From NCBI GenBank assembly GCA_032158295.1, contig CM063246.1:11657608-11721607 (forward strand): 64,000 bases of DNA, read 5' to 3'. Shown here piece by piece: positions 23,201 to 33,540 of this stretch (its first letter is position 1; every line of letters begins with the position of its first letter). Origin of the DNA: Pycnopodia helianthoides (Eukaryota > Echinodermata > Asteroidea > Forcipulatida > Asteriidae). The notes beneath the pieces are model-generated. The model saw only the letters and a list, made by a program, of their open reading frames with translations, was not told where the DNA came from and did not search any database. Position numbers and translations under genes: made by a program.

Positions 23201-24612
23201 CATTAACTTACTAGGAGTCAATCAGACTTATCCCTTTCAAAAAATATAATCAGAAATGTGGCTGGGTTGGTGGTTAAAAAAAATGTACAGATACATTTGA
23301 TTTTCAAATCAAAAAAGTATAAACACATAAAAATATTTGAATTAAAAAGTAGTTTTGTTTATTAATTTTTTCCAGGGGGGGGGGTGAGTAAAAAAATATT
23401 AAAAAAACAGGGGAAAAAATAAATATGTTTAATTGATAATTCTGAGTGGGCCCTAAGAGTCTGCAAAATGAGCCTCTATAATCAATTGATGAAAAATATA
23501 AGGACAGCTACACTACTATTAGTATCATTCATACAAAAAATAACAGAGTGGTAAAGCAATGACAGAGACTCAAGCTGTCATTCAAAAATGTGGTTAGTGT
23601 GCACAATTAAACATATATATTTCTTGAAGAAAATAGTCCGGGTAAGAATTGTAGATCGTGTCAAGTTAAAAAGTCTATTCATGGAAATTAAATGCTGTAC
23701 CTTTCTATAGACCATGTGACCTGTGACATCACATTCTTACAAAAGAGCTACAAGCCTGGACTTCCTGCAGGCACAATTTGTACACATTTTTGAAGAACGC
23801 ATGAAATCTTGTGTAGATATGAAAAAAGGGGGCACATCTCAAAACTTAATTTATCTGTTATTTTTATAACTTCTTGAATTTATGTGAAAATTATGACACA
23901 AAATGAAAAACTTCTCATAATAAATGACCAATGTAGTATGTCGCCTGCCACAAAGGCCTTGGAATGTACAAGGTCATTGTTTGTTGTCAACACAGGTTAC
24001 ATGGTCCAAGGAGGAAGGGAAATAAAATGGTTTGTACAATCACTGAAATGTACTCTGGTGTTATGGCATGATTATGGAGGGAAGAATCAATATTTAGATT
24101 AATGAATAAATTAAAATTAATTGGATTGCAATGCAGAACTCTTCCTTTGGGTTTTAATTATTTTCTATAGAAAATGAATAATCCGTGTACAAACTGATAT
24201 CATAACATGTCATGGACCCTTTTTCAGAATGTTAACAAAACAGTTGTTTACACTGCAGCCTAATCTTAACGAATCGATCGAGACTTGGTCATGAATGCAT
24301 GTGAGGCATGTTTCCATCGCACCCACCTGCCGTGTAGTCCTCCCCATTCTCCCGCGGAAGATCCACCCCTTGCACGCTGACAGTCACTGAACCATCTTTG
24401 TGGACGTAAACACCGTCCGCTCCATCGAGATTATATCCACGGGCGAGGCTCCCTGCGTCGTCCCCCGACCATGACACCTTGAGAAATTGGGCACACTGGT
24501 AGCAGATCGCCCAGGCTTGTTCCTCGTTCAACGGGCCGTCAAAAGCTGACAGGATTTTCTCGAGAGAAACCGAGTTTTCCGAGTGATGTTCTGCTGTTTT
24601 CATCTCCGCCAT
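16955..24612 (-). CDS. SPIRE1: Spire-type actin nucleator (5' part: KIND domain), partial
   Basis: Spire proteins nucleate actin through tandem WH2 domains and bind formins through an N-terminal KIND domain; they act at vesicle membranes. Two exons are visible. Exon 1 (24612-24327) starts at a Met followed by a Ser/Glu-rich leader and then VSLEKILSAFDGPLNEEQAW and ICYQCAQFL, which matches the start of the Spire KIND domain (SLEEILxxYNxPINEEQAWAVCYQC). The second (17230-16955) begins MVNALGLIIYQALDYGCHEE, the KIND core around the conserved ALDYG, and continues EERxLSGPLESMIDQMTN and an acidic EGIVDGHESDD stretch like vertebrate SPIRE1/2. Exon 1 ends in phase 1 but this exon starts in phase 0, so a small exon of 3n+2 bases must lie in the 7.1-kb intron. 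The rest of KIND, the WH2 repeats, Spire box and FYVE-like domain were not found; they lie left of the window or in exons I cannot see. SPIRE1 versus SPIRE2 is not resolved; many invertebrates have one gene. Confidence 0.85.
18378..18627. mobile_element. Family C' MITE (Spire intron)
   Basis: Inverted ends GGGCCCAATTTCATGGCTC and GAGCCATGAAATTGGGCCC, fully complementary over 19 bp. The interior is built of CGCTTAC/GTAAGCG-type inverted words. It differs from family C inside but shares the first 14 bases. Confidence 0.85.
19678..19870. mobile_element. Family C MITE (Spire intron)
   Basis: Degenerate ends GGGCCTAATTCCGTAGAGC and CCCTATGAAAATTGGG. The interior GCTTACCAGAATAAAGGTTA and ATCTGTGACTGGTGTTCTGC is shared with other C copies. 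Confidence 0.75.
19939..20166. repeat. 114-bp tandem duplication
   Basis: Two head-to-tail copies starting TATGAGAATATTAATTGTCT (19939-20052 and 20053-20166), differing at only a few bases (GGGGACAGAAATTC versus GGGAACACAAATTC). The low divergence implies a recent event. Confidence 0.85.
20811..21030. repeat. Palindrome-rich repeat next to family K
   Basis: Contains inverted words such as GCGTAATGCGC/ACAACGCATTATGC and CAATGTACACAATTTT/AATGTTTGACAGACACAC. It is directly followed by the TTAA of the K element. Single copy in the window; class unknown. Confidence 0.35.
21031..21436. mobile_element. TTAA MITE, family K copy 2
   Basis: TTAA at 21031-21034 and 21433-21436; start TTAAAGGGAAGGTAAACG, end TATCTTTAA. 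Diverged from the 11571 copy but collinear. Confidence 0.7.
21812..22154 (+). mobile_element. TTAA MITE, diverged family A
   Basis: TTAA at 21812-21815 and 22151-22154. It keeps the order AGTATCCACACTTTATATGA, GCTCAATCGGTCATCG, GAAAATAGTGAAAA and CTTACCAATGTTGTACTAA seen in family A, but the central CGCGCGCG palindrome has decayed to a TTTTATCACCATGATAAAG form. Its right TTAA is shared with the next element. Confidence 0.75.
22151..22530. mobile_element. Long foldback element, family E copy 1
   Basis: About 380 bp able to fold almost completely on itself. The left-arm words CACAATGCC, GGAAAGATGTTTTGAAAGTA, GATTCACACAAACATC and GTGGTTTTCCTTTTACTT reappear inverted on the right (AAGTAAAAGGAAAACCACA, GATGTTTGTGTGAATC, TACTTGTAAAACATCTTTCC, GGCAATGTG), centred on CCACAAGATGG near 22345-22365. 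Confidence 0.85.
23706..24008 (+). mobile_element. Family I MITE copy 3 (Spire intron)
   Basis: Starts TATAGACCATGTGACCTGTG and ends ACACAGGTTACATGGTCC. Interior GCCTGGACTTCCTGCAGGCA is shared with the 7799 and 54994 copies. Confidence 0.8.
24327..24612 (-). CDS. SPIRE1: Spire exon 1 (start codon, KIND N-terminus)
   Basis: 286 bp, 95 codons plus one base. I chose the Met at 24612 because it is the start closest to the KIND homology; an in-frame Met 20 codons upstream (24672) would add a Cys/Arg-rich leader with no family likeness. Donor ACGGCAG|GTGGGT. GC-rich compared with its surroundings, as expected for a first coding exon. Confidence 0.82.
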
Positions 24613-26299
24613 GTTTCTCGTGCACTGACACTCTCTACTGCGGTGAATGTAATGCATCAATGCGGTTCGCATCAGTGACTTTCGATCTCAGTATTCCGAT
24701 GGTTGGTCAATCATGAGGTTGTATTCATTTGTTATGCTAATCATATCCAATGACGTCTCGTCAAAAGGACTTCCCCCGAGTTTTCTATTGAAACCTCGTT
24801 GGATTACTTTCGAAAACCCTTCAAATATCTCCACAAACAGTGCAAATGGAATAAATCAACCGAACTGTTTTTTTATTATTTATTAACTATGATCAAAAAA
24901 GTTAAATTTACGATGTTTTCTTCCTGTGGGCGCGCCTCTGCTGCATGCTGAACATAATATAAGGAATGTTTGATGGTTTATACGCTTGACTGGTTCACTG
25001 AACTACCGGGCGTAATTCTTCCCTGACCGGTTCAGTGAACACCCATGTACCGAATAAAAGTACTAAAAACTACTACTAACATAGGATTCAGAACGACAAA
25101 CAGTTATGCATAGACATTTAGTTTCAATCTAATCTAAACTAATCGAGACAAAAAAAACTGGATAAATAAATTACCTCTAAGCAAACACTAGTCTTAAAAT
25201 AGAAATTCCAATGTTGTTGTAATAATTATGAGTCAATTAGTTTCATTGCTTGCATGCATGGATTGCTTTTAGTAGGTTAGACTATAAAATTACAAGCTTG
25301 ATTAGCTTGCATGAAATATTGTAACCAGGTATATTGTTATGTTATTTTTTATGTCCGGAAAATACTTTAATGGAATAACAATCGACATCTTTGATGATGA
25401 ATGAAATTTTAAGCAAAAAAGTAATAAGCTAAGCACAAAAAAAAACTTGCCTGGAAAAAAGGTTGCATTTTTACATAATTGCCAGTAATATGCTTCTCAA
25501 TTTATTTGACTTTGAAACTTGGGTTTCAGAAATAAAACTGGTGGTAAGGACCACCCCCCCCCTCGCCACCCAAACCCAACCCACCCATCTTTGAAAGGTG
25601 GCTATTTTTGACCTGCCCCCCTCCCCCCATCTAAAAAGTGATTTTTTTTAAAATCATAAATGATAGAAGGGATTTTTCGTCACACAATGAAATGATGTAT
25701 TATGAGTCTGTCCCCCCCCCGACACATACTTTCAAAAGTGCTCAACCACTGTTGTTTTGAAAGAAGAAAATAATTAGAGGTAGGGTCATAGACTGGTTTT
25801 TATCAATGTAATGCTGATCTTAGGCAAAACTACCAAGAAAGATACAACAATTGTCACCTGTGATGGTTTCAGCTGAATACAGTATCTATTTGTTGAGAAA
25901 ACAGCACACAACTCTCACGGTGTTTTCATCAAGAACTACGAATCTATCCATGTTTAGCGAGGTGACAGCGGGTACCAATGGCATCTCTGGCCACACCATT
26001 CACAAAAGGAAAATTGAATCTCCAAAAAATAGCCTTTAGGTGAGTTTGGAGATTTAAGTTTTGACGACATACTTTGATTAATTCTAACCAACGAAGGCAT
26101 TTCTGACAAAATAATTTCGCAGGACGCTTTAGCATTACCGTCTTCATAACAAGGTGGCTTTCGGCTGGAAATAAAACAAATAATAAAAATTCTGGTCATT
26201 ACCAAAGGATTACCCTACCTTTAACAGCTGTAAAACTGGGAAGCAGTAACAGTTACATATGTGAGTGAATTAGTAAATGGAAAATGTGAAAGAGTCTAA
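24613..26299. other. Upstream of Spire; no further gene seen
   Basis: Expected to hold the Spire promoter. I see no clear TATA box, only AT-rich sequence and poly-C tracts near 25553 and 25712. Confidence 0.35.
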
Positions 26300-26370
26300 G
26301 GCCGTATCCGCATCGACTGTTGCTAAGGGTGCTGATGCAGAAATCTAGCCATAGCCATAGCTCTTAAAAG
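26300..26370. repeat. Family H repeat, copy 3
   Basis: GGCCGTATCCGCATCGACTG then GTTGCTAAGGGTGCTG and CTAGCCATAGCCATAGCTC, matching the 632 and 57141 copies. Confidence 0.5.
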
Positions 26371-26411
26371 TCACCCATGGAGTATCTGGCTTGTAGCCTC
26401 AGCCCTCTATG

Positions 26412-26552
26412 GTCGTTTTTGAAACCACGGCTTGGGCTTGGGCTCCATCAGCTATTAAGAAAGCATGTGATTTCCTTATGGGGCTTCCACTAAACTGTTG
26501 GATGGACCCCAAGCCAGAGCCCAAGCCCAAGCCGTTGTTTTCGAAAACAGTC
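26412..26552. repeat. Foldback repeat with GCTTGGGCTTGGGCTC arms
   Basis: Left arm TTTTTGAAACCACGGCTTGG continuing GCTTGGGCTC. The right arm is GAGCCCAAGCCCAAGCCG then TTGTTTTCGAAAAC, with about 85 bp between. A degenerate single arm (GGTGCCTAAACCAGAGTCGA) is near 27386 and a CCTAAGCCGGAGCCTAAGCC run near 57030. Confidence 0.7.
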
Positions 26553-27145
26553 TATGTCCGGGTCAACGACTTGTCCACAAGTCTTTGCTGGTAGCCTACT
26601 GCTTGAAGAACAACACTTTACCATGTGTAAGGAAGTGCAATCAACACATTTCTCACTACATGTGTGGATAACTTTCATCCTTTTGTCAATCATTCTCTAC
26701 AAAGCCCATCTCACAGAACAACAATCAACTGTGTACAAATTTGCCCTTTTTTATATTACATAATAGACATTTATTCACATTTGTTTCACAGGTTTTACAA
26801 TAGTTTATATATTATATTTACAATACAATTAATAATATTTAGTACATCATTCTGTTACTGTGAAGAATTTATTACCGGGAATACAATAATATCAATTGTA
26901 CTAAAATAAACAAAAAGGTGCTCAAAAAAAACCAGTTGTAAAAGTAACAAATTTAATACAACCCTGGTTGGTATCGAAATACATCTGACTTTAACAAACA
27001 ACAACAAAAACTTCTGGTTAATCACAAAACTTCAAGTATTTCATTTCCTTATCATTTCATATTTGTTATGGCTAATTTAAAAAAATTAGTAAAAATTAAA
27101 GAAATGTTATCAATAAGTTATTTTGAATCAATTAAAATTACCATT

Positions 27146-27240
27146 TTAGAAATGGTCTCTGCCAAAAACAAACATTCCCCACTTTGGAACTATAATTTAG
27201 TAGCTTCATCAAGTAACCAGCAATTCAGATTAATTATCAA
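27146..27240. repeat. Dispersed repeat, family N copy 1
   Basis: About 95 bp almost identical to 32352-32442 (AGAAATGGTCTCTGCCAAAA, CCCCACTTTGGAACTA, AAGTAACCAGCAATTCAG). No terminal structure seen. Confidence 0.7.
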
Positions 27241-27686
27241 ATGACAAATATTCAAATGAGCTCTTGTTTTCTTTTTTATGTTGTTCTATTGCACGGCCAA
27301 ATGGGGGCAAACTTTGTACAGGTAGCTTGGAAACAGACCTTAGTACTGTTTACAAACATTTGCTACCATTTTTTTTCTGAGTGGCATGGTGCCTAAACCA
27401 GAGTCGAAACCTAAGAAAGTGGTTTTTGAAAATGGCCATAGCATTTCTGAGGCCAATTATCAAACAGCCATTTCAACAGACAAGGTTGCCTTTCTAGTTT
27501 GTCTCATACCTGCACTTTTTTTCAACAGTAGAGGGCTTTCCAGCTTCGATGGATACAAAATACATTTTCCAGACAATTATTATCAAAGACCCTCCTTAAC
27601 ATAAAATATTGCATATTCAATTAGTTTGTTATTCCACCACAAAGAAGTAGGTTGAGAACCGGTCACAAATTATAATTATCTTCCAG

Positions 27687-28095
27687 CTATCTTGAATCCT
27701 TGATTCTTAATGGTCGACCCATAGCAACAAGAGGTGTGATATAAACCTATATTGCACGGCCCATATCACAACCTGCGTATTGCGCTGTTCTAATTCAGCG
27801 TCCTGCTCGCTATTTTAAGCTATACGCAAAACGTACACCTGTTGCAAGCTATACGTCAAGTTTGCTTGAAGATAAATTCGTTATCAAACGTGTGCTAGTG
27901 GAATATAGACAAGTATAGTGTGTATGCGTCCCATATCCAACTCGGCCTTTAGCCTTGTTGGATATGGCATTCAACAGCGCTATACTTTCACGTATTCAAC
28001 TCGCGCTTGTGTGATAACTAGTACCATGCTCAAGCAAACTTGAATCCTCAATTCTGACTGGTCTACCCACAGCAACAAGAGGTGTGATACTATAC
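27687..28095. mobile_element. Composite palindromic element with hairpin F1
   Basis: Contains hairpin F1 (27880-28018): GTTATCAAACGTGTGCTAGT pairs with a CGCGCTTGTGTGATAAC arm; the tip is CCATATCCAA-loop-TTGGATATGG with loop CTCGGCCTTTAGCCTTG. The block is flanked by direct repeats of CTTGAATCCTTGATTCT...AGCAACAAGAGGTGTGATA (27689-27744 and about 28041-28091). Confidence 0.8.
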
Positions 28096-28115
28096 AAATA
28101 ATGAATGTTTATGAG

Positions 28116-28227
28116 TGCAATGGTGCGAATATTTTCATGAGTTGAAAGATAGAATGTTTTATTCAACTCGGCTCCGCCTCGTTGAACATTCTATCTTTCA
28201 ACTCATGAAAATATTCGCACCATTGCA
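28116..28227. repeat. Perfect 42-bp-arm hairpin F2
   Basis: Left arm 28116-28157 (TGCAATGGTGCGAATATTTT...) and right arm 28186-28227 are exact reverse complements over 42 bases. The 28-nt loop contains AACTCGGCTCCGCCTCGTTG, itself able to close as TCAAC/GTTGA. Outer flanks (ATAATGAATGTTT / AATTATTCATTAT) extend the symmetry imperfectly. Confidence 0.92.
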
Positions 28228-28436
28228 TGAATGAAAATTATTCATTATTTGTTTTATATAACATCCAAGTAGATCTTTGTAATTTTGATTGGAGGATACA
28301 ACTTTCAAAACAACAAACACTTAATTGTGACATTGCACCCATTTCATTTGGTTCGGCTTGTTTGGATTAAACAGTGACCAAGTGCAGACACGCACCTGTA
28401 ATGATGTGGTAAGCACCGTGCAATAGAACAAATCGG

Positions 28437-28485
28437 ATGGAACGAAAAATGCACGGTGAATGGAACGAAAAATGCACGGTGAATG
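28437..28485. repeat. 23-bp tandem duplication
   Basis: GAATGGAACGAAAAATGCAC followed by GGT, present twice head to tail. Confidence 0.7.
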
Positions 28486-28735
28486 ACGTAGCGTGCAACA
28501 GCACTTTTATTTGCTATCACGTGACGGACAATCCTCCAATCAAATGGCAAGGATCTGCTTGGGTGTTATATAAAAACCAATATCAAACGGCCCACAATAT
28601 AAGCTCCCTGCTTATTGAACTGTTCTGACTCCGCGCACTGCGCTATGTAAGCTAAGTTTGACGCAAAAATGTACAGCTGTTCCAGCACCGCGTATTGCGT
28701 TAATCCACACGGCAAGTTTGGTTGACGATAAATTT

Positions 28736-28873
28736 GTTATCACACGCACGCTCGTGGAATGCGGAAAATATAGCGCATCTGCTTCCCATATCCTACTCGG
28801 CCTTTGGCCTTGTTGGATATGGCATTCAGAAGCGTTACATTTTTCCGTATTCCACTCGGGCTTGTGTGATAAC
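28736..28873. repeat. Palindromic hairpin F4
   Basis: GTTATCACACGCACGCTCGT...CCCATATCC and GGATATGGCATTC...GCTTGTGTGATAAC form arms of about 58 nt with scattered mismatches. The loop is TACTCGGCCTTTGGCCTTGT. Same design as F1 and F5. Confidence 0.85.
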
Positions 28874-29101
28874 TAATAATATCGCATGATATTTGTGCTG
28901 GTATTATCTGTTTATGCTCTGCCTGGTTTTTTGATGTGTGTGTTTTTTTCTCCGGTGTTGTACTGTTTGCAAAGAAATTTTAATCAAATTGGCCCCCAAC
29001 GCTAAACATAATTAAAAAACTCCATCATTACAATCGCAACGGACACAAATACACTATTACCGACATATTAGCTAACTACTTCACCATTTGGCACATCATT
29101 A

Positions 29102-29242
29102 GTTATCACACAAGCGCGAATGAAATCTGGAAAAATGTAGCGCTTCTGCGTCACACATATCCAATGAGGCCAAAGGCCGAGTAGGATATGGGACGCAGAT
29201 GCACTATATTTTTCTGTATTCCACGAGCATGCATGTGATAAT
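29102..29242. repeat. Palindromic hairpin F5 (opposite loop orientation)
   Basis: GTTATCACACAAGCGCGAAT...CATATCC pairs with GGATATGGG...CATGCATGTGATAAT. The loop AATGAGGCCAAAGGCCGAGT is the reverse complement of the CTCGGCCTTTGGCC loop of F4. Confidence 0.85.
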
Positions 29243-29319
29243 GAATTTATCTTCAAGCAAACTTGATGCGCAGCGTAAAATAGCACAAAACGCAGAGTAA
29301 GATCAGGAGCTAATACCGG

Positions 29320-29336
29320 GGGGGGGGGGGGGGGAT
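29320..29336. repeat. Poly-G run of about 17
   Basis: Uninterrupted G homopolymer between CCG and ATGGTT. The length is likely variable and prone to sequencing error. Confidence 0.8.
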
Positions 29337-29552
29337 GGTTTATACCACGCAATATACGTTGTTATTATCTATATAAGGCTTCCAAGTGGTACAATAAATC
29401 AGTGAATTTAATATCTTAAGCGCAAGTACCCGGACGACAGATCAATATTGTTTTCGTGTTGCTCTGTCATCCGGGAACTTGAACTTTTTTAGCATTTAGG
29501 TAAGTTAAATTATGCTATTTCGCTAGTCAGCCTGATATAGATAATAATAATA

Positions 29553-29693
29553 ATATTGTATGGCTTTGTTCTCGTGTGATACAAGAATATATTGCTCTCG
29601 CTATGACAATATTGGACTCGGCTTCGATTCGTCCAATATTGTCATAGCTCGAGCAATATATTCTTGTATCACACTCAAAGCCATCCAATATTA
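29553..29693. repeat. 43-bp-arm hairpin F3
   Basis: Left arm 29574-29616 and right arm 29632-29674 pair over 43 nt with only a two-base internal mismatch (CTCG opposite CGAG context). The 15-nt loop is CTCGGCTTCGATTCG. Outer AATATTGTATGGCTTTG / CAAAGCCATCCAATATT extends the stem imperfectly. Confidence 0.9.
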
Positions 29694-30579
29694 TGTAAAT
29701 ATTACACTCTTGTTAATATGGATCGACCAATCAGAATCAAGGATTCAAGTTTGCTTGAAGATAAAAATAATTATGAAATATTATTTTTACAGCCTTGCAC
29801 ATCAACAGAATGCAGAACTTTTTAGAAACACATGTATTAAATACAGCTAATAAACACTTTTTTCATCCTGTTTTGTCTTTATAAAAAAAATGTAGGTGGG
29901 TCACTAGGTACATGTATTTACATGTATTGCAACAGGAACTGTTTCATACTTCATGCAAATTGCGAAAGGGACACCAATTGCCTTGCATCACAATGGGGAA
30001 AAAGCACGTTATGATTGTTTGTTCCACAAATATTTGATTTCGGGTCGAGTATGGGCCACGCTGAACTGGTGGTATACAATATGTTTTCCGCAGAGGTGTA
30101 TTTTGTGGTCTTCACATATACTGCAAGCCAAAGGTAGTTCAGGGCAACCTCGTCCCCATTATTTACTTTATTTCCAACCATGTTTACAATTGGTAAACCC
30201 TGGGAGGGAAACTCCTTACTTGGACCCTGATTGGACAAGACCAAATGTTAACCTTTGTCAAAACAGCTGGCCGGCAACCATTACAAACAGGCTATTAAAT
30301 CTGGTACCGGACCACGAGACCACGAGACCATGATGAAGATGTGAATTTCGAAAAGCAGCCAGACTATTCTAATTTGCATACGTATCCAAAAATTGTGGAT
30401 ATGCAAATGATCCAATACCAGGGTGAGAGAGCGGTCAACCTCATACTGCTCGACACACCCTGGGGACGAGGTTGAGTTCAGGGCAATTCAGGGTGAGTCA
30501 ATTTACACTGACCCCAGATACAGACAATCTGGTTTTGTTGGTGACTTCAGAAGTGTTATGGCTGAGCTGTACAGTGTAC
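29694..30579. other. Intergenic, partial inverted repeat only
   Basis: A 13-bp inverted pair CAACCTCGTCCCC (30145-30157) / GGGGACGAGGTTG (30462-30474) may be the ends of another element. No gene recognised. Confidence 0.4.
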
Positions 30580-30920
30580 TGGATTCAAGTTCTGGTGGCC
30601 GCGTCATTGAGGTTGGGGGTTCGAATCCCGGTCATGACACTTGTGGCCTTGGGCAAGACACGTAACTATAACTGCTTATCTTCAGCCCGGAGTAAATGGG
30701 TACCTGTGAGGGCAGAGATGGTTTGTTGTAACTGTTCTAGCTTGGTGCCCTACATACTGCATTGGCTGTATACTGCCCAGGCCCCAGGAAGCTGAGATGG
30801 TTTAAGGACTGAAATCAATGGTCCAGTGACCGTGGTAACAGTGTTCATGCGCCTTGAGTGTCAAAATTGGTGGATACCTGCGCTACATAGCGTCCATTAT
30901 TAAGTTGTAATTATCATTGG
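30580..30920 (+). repeat. tRNA-headed SINE (type S)
   Basis: B box GGTTCGAATCCCGG, then the body TGGGCAAGACACGTAACTAT, GAGTAAATGGGTACCTGTGA and a 3' part with GCGCTACATAGCGTCC ending TTATTAAGTTGTAATTAT. The A-box half (CTGGATTCAAGTTCTGGTGG) is shortened. Confidence 0.78.
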
Positions 30921-31932
30921 CAAATCTCAAGAACATGAAATCGAAACACATCATGAAAATCCTTCAGAAAAATAGATTTCTGATATCTGTCATTTGTGGA
31001 TTGTGAGTAAAATTGCCCTAGAGTGTTTTGGGCATTAAAAAAGCTTGCTGTTTTTTAACATTTTATTTTAGTTTTTTTGTGTCCGTTATGGCAATCAGTT
31101 CCCGAAAATGTCAAATGATCACAGCTTGATAACTGACACCATGTCCTTTCCTACCTAAAGACTTGCTTACTCATTAAAACACTCACGGATTATTAAAACA
31201 TTCACAGATTAATCCTGAGAAATTACAACAAATTGACAAATAATTGCATATATTAATTTGCTTTGTATACGTGTGAAAATAAAACAATAATTTCCCACTG
31301 GGTAAATTTTTCCTGTTGGTAAATTAGACTGACACAGCTACTGCCATGATTATTATACGCATCAAGGCATTCTGTTAATGACAAAGTTAAACAGGGCCTT
31401 GGATACTAGACCATGAAGTGCCCGGCTCTGTCTTGTTCCCCATTCAATACTCACTTGAATGCTCAAAGGTAGTGATGGGGGCCAGACTATTTTCCCTTCA
31501 TGCCACAGCCTGAGTTTTTTGCCAACCAAGGTTGGAAAACTATGGGAAGCCATAGATGCAAAGCAAAAACAAATAGCCACGGTTTGTAAAAATGTTACAC
31601 AAATATTCAAAAATTGTGTTGGATTTTGTTGGAAACAAAGCAATCAATCGTGGGATTTTTTTAATTTTATTGAATGTTTGCAGAAATGTTGAATTTTGTC
31701 ACAACATCTGTTAACAGGATTGAATGTTTTGCTAATGTTCGGCCGTCCATGCCAACCAGCGGGGTTTGTTTATCGACAATAGAACGGTCTATGGTTTACA
31801 TTAACTTGAATGGAAGAGGTAAAACAAGATGGCTGCTTCACAACACAGGTCAAATGTAGGTTACGAAGATGAACCAAAGGTTAAAGGTTAAAGGATAATT
31901 TAGACTATAATACTACTACCAGTTCTCAACAA
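30921..31932. other. Intergenic, no feature seen
   Basis: AT-rich, no repeat family assigned; open frames at 31362-31692 show no domain. Confidence 0.35.
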
Positions 31933-32051
31933 GGCCGAATCGGAAATAGTGGCTGTGGCTTGATCACCCTGGTAACATTGTGATGAAGTATTGGAAGGGC
32001 ATAACAACACCCTTAGCAACAGCCGCAGCCACTAATTCTAACACTGCCTTA
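31933..32051. repeat. Family H repeat, copy 4
   Basis: GGCCGAATCGGAAATAGTGG...CACCCTTAGCAACAGCCGCA then CACTAATTCTAACACTGCC; same layout as 57141-57278. Confidence 0.5.
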
Positions 32052-32668
32052 GCCATTTGTGAGTTAGATTTGAATGATGTCTGGTACAATGCCTTGTTCG
32101 ATCACAAATAAAAGCTCAATTTTGAAATCCTCAGACTAAATCCAGTGTGGCAATGATGGCCCCATGGTACAGGGCAAGCTTTTGCATATAGCAACCCCCA
32201 GATCATTGAAGACTCTGGTAAGTCGGATTTTTAAACTTTGCATGATGGAAGCACAATCAAGTGAGGTTTGCGGTGAAACCATGTACATAAATCTCTCTTG
32301 TGAGTAGTGGTGGTGGTTTTGAGAAGAACTGGTGGTTTGACAACTCAACGTTTAGAAATGGTCTCTGCCAAAAACAAACATTCCCCACTTTGGAACTAAT
32401 TTCAGTAGCTTCATCAAGTAACCAGCAATTCAGATTAATTATGCTGGATTTTGTTGCTGCCTGCTGCTTAAGTACTGCTAAAGAGATTAACTGGTAGGTG
32501 GGCTAAGCTCAATGGTGCGCAAAGGCAGGAACAGGAACAAGACAAGCTGGTATCCGTGTCATCGGAAACCGTTAAATGTAACTATGCAAGCTTTCCCGTG
32601 ACCATGTGACACAGCAACACTGGAGGGGTTACTCCAAGGAATTCAAACTTAGCATTCACTTGTGACCA
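32045..32668. mobile_element. Family G MITE copy, split by other sequence
   Basis: The left half (AGCCATTTGTGAGTTAGATT...GGGCAAGCTTTTGCATATAG) lies at 32050-32215 and a right-half remnant (GCAAGCTTTCCCGTGACC...ACACAGCAACACTGGAGG...AAGGAATTCAAACTTAGC) at about 32586-32668. Unrelated sequence, including the family N segment, lies between. Confidence 0.55.
32352..32442. repeat. Dispersed repeat, family N copy 2
   Basis: Matches 27146-27240 apart from a few bases; it sits between the two halves of a family G element. Confidence 0.7.
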
Positions 32669-32884
32669 GGGTCCAATTTCACAGCGCTGCGTAACGGAAA
32701 GCAAATCTTTGTGCTTACTGTAGCAAAAATAAATTGCTTAAGCGTAAGTGTATTTCACAGGTTAGCAAGACAATTGGGCGGTTAGCATGCCTTTTCGTTC
32801 ACTTACGGTTAGCAGCGCTATGAAATGGAAACTCGCACAGTAAGCACAAAATCGGCTGTTAAGCAGCTCTGTGACATTAGGCCC
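32668..32884. mobile_element. Family C' MITE, diverged
   Basis: Start GGGTCCAATTTCACAGCGCT, end AGCAGCTCTGTGACATTAGGCCC. The interior has TTAGCAGCGCTATGAAATGG, which suggests two overlapping C' copies. Confidence 0.65.
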
Positions 32885-33044
32885 AGGCATGATACTTGAC
32901 CCTAGAGAAAAAAGTTTATGGAGTCCTAGGGCTGGGACATACATATACAGTATATAGTATATGCTTTAATAGACTTTTCAGGCTATTTAATAACAATTTT
33001 GCTGATTTTTGTCAGCTGGTGTTAGCTGTTATAAAATTGGGCCC

Positions 33045-33330
33045 CAATTGGTCTATAAAGATGTTTTAAAAGTAGAATACAATGATCCACACAAACATGC
33101 CTCGAAATTACCTGGATTTCCTTTTACTTTGCGAACTAACACGGTCGGCCATTTTGTTTGACTCCACAAAATGGCCGACCGTGTTAGTTCATGAGGTCAA
33201 AGGAAAACCAAGCAATTTTGAGGCATGTTTGAGTGGATCATTGTATTCTACTTTTAAAACATCTTTCTAACCATATGCATTTTATAACAAACGGTTACAA
33301 ACGCTTTTTATAGACCAACTCGCCCAATCC
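33045..33330. mobile_element. Long foldback element, family E copy 2
   Basis: Arms of about 95-100 nt (33061-33155 and 33167-33265). GATGTTTTAAAAGTAGAATA...AACACGGTCGGCCATTTTGT pairs with ACAAAATGGCCGACCGTGTT...TATTCTACTTTTAAAACATC around the loop TTGACTCC. Outer GGTCTATAAAG / CTTTTTATAGACC continues the symmetry. Confidence 0.88.
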
Positions 33331-33540
33331 AAGGCAACGTGTACCTTTAAGTACACTATTGAAGTGCTGATGATTTGGGGTTTATTTTACACTATACAAC
33401 GGCGGTTCGACGGCAACACCTGATTTACTCTAGTGTCATTCTCTTTGGTGTTTACTGCGCAGCATAAACCGTGTTTTAGATGAATGGTGACATAGCATGA
33501 GAGGTGAGCCATGCATGGTGATGAACTGGAAGTGAACATA

